52,998 bases of DNA. It comes from Enhydrobacter aerosaccus (GTDB lineage: Bacteria; Pseudomonadota; Alphaproteobacteria; Reyranellales; Reyranellaceae). The stretch is from the NCBI GenBank assembly GCA_903915535.1, contig CAIWTJ010000106.1, positions 1 to 52,998 on the forward strand, read 5' to 3'. Below, in pieces: positions 52,885 to 52,998 of this stretch. Position numbers and translations under genes: made by a program. Below the pieces are notes generated by a model, which saw nothing but the letters and a program-made list of their open reading frames with translations, did not search any database and was not told where the DNA came from. Each line of letters starts with the position of its first letter. Positions within the stretch are counted from its first letter, which is position 1.

Positions 52885-52998
52885 ATGGACAGCGTTAAAG
52901 CATTTCTTCACGATTGGCGGATCGTCCTGCTGATCATCCATGTCGGCGTGACCGCCGCCATGATCGTCGTCATCCTGCTTCAGCGCAGCGAGGGCGGC
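52885..52998 (+). CDS. secG: SecG preprotein translocase subunit, N-terminal part, cut by window end
   Basis: ATG 52885 opens a frame that stays open to the window end (38 codons). The reading MDSVKAFLHDWRIVLLIIHV then GVTAAMIVVILLQRSEGG is typical of SecG: a first membrane helix followed by the conserved LLQRSEGG loop that precedes the second helix. SecG helps SecYE move proteins across the inner membrane. The position after tpiA agrees with the common alphaproteobacterial order. Its 3' part lies outside the window. Confidence 0.92.
   Translation, partial: MDSVKAFLHDWRIVLLIIHVGVTAAMIVVILLQRSEGG

Overview
The window reads as a GC-rich alphaproteobacterial chromosome segment. Three things point there: the core gene order (secG, tpiA, a PpiD/SurA-type foldase, trpE at one end; trpG, trpD, trpC, moaC, moeA, lexA and comEC at the other); a GAAC-N7-GAAC type LexA box in front of lexA; and many solute-binding, acyl-CoA and oxidoreductase genes typical of soil or freshwater heterotrophs. 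A Reyranella- or Bradyrhizobium-like bacterium fits, but I cannot fix the genus from sequence alone.

Layout. Bases 1-2071 are more A+T rich and hold a frameshifted remnant, a secreted orphan, small hypothetical genes and a gene-poor stretch, which looks like the edge of a strain-specific region. Bases 2072-8635 hold comEC, a Tat-exported M19 dipeptidase-like protein, a peptide-type solute-binding protein, lexA and a small methyltransferase. Bases 8629-14085 are the minus-strand block trpG, an orphan tripartite-tricarboxylate (Bug) receptor, trpD, trpC, moaC and moeA, in transcription order and mostly overlapping, with a small HMA metal-binding gene and two hairpins between trpD and the Bug gene on the other strand. 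Bases 14181-23129 hold a ClC protein, a secreted orphan, an EamA transporter, an S10 peptidase, a Pat-type CoA-ligase/acetyltransferase fusion and a divergent polysaccharide deacetylase.

Bases 23130-34796 carry a compact catabolic-looking region. A repeat-rich intergenic stretch precedes a diverged gamma-glutamyltransferase-fold gene. It is followed on the minus strand by a five-gene unit transcribed as alpha/beta hydrolase, molybdopterin hydroxylase large subunit, HpcH/HpaI aldolase, amidase and LLM flavin/F420 oxidoreductase. An MFS carboxylate transporter and a GNAT gene diverge from it, and a DAO-family oxidoreductase converges on the GNAT gene. This is my best candidate for an undescribed pathway: import, hydroxylation, oxidative opening, amide hydrolysis and retro-aldol cleavage of an N-containing carboxylate. 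The substrate is not known. Upstream of the DAO gene lies an A+T-richer gene for an exported beta-solenoid protein with C-terminal membrane helices.

Bases 36681-42299 hold two paralogous acyl-CoA dehydrogenases, a small exported protein, an aldo/keto reductase and an ABC exporter. Then come an exported orphan, a TauD dioxygenase and another exported orphan. Bases 44960-51987 are one tight minus-strand series: PpiD, trpE, crotonase-fold protein, BadH-like SDR, DUF350 protein, YgiB-like protein and glutathionylspermidine-synthase-like ATP-grasp enzyme. The trpE-crotonase junction has a perfect hairpin that would cover the crotonase ribosome-binding site. tpiA and the start of secG close the window. 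The most notable architectural fact is that trpE and trpG, usually neighbours in this gene order, are about 34 kb apart here.
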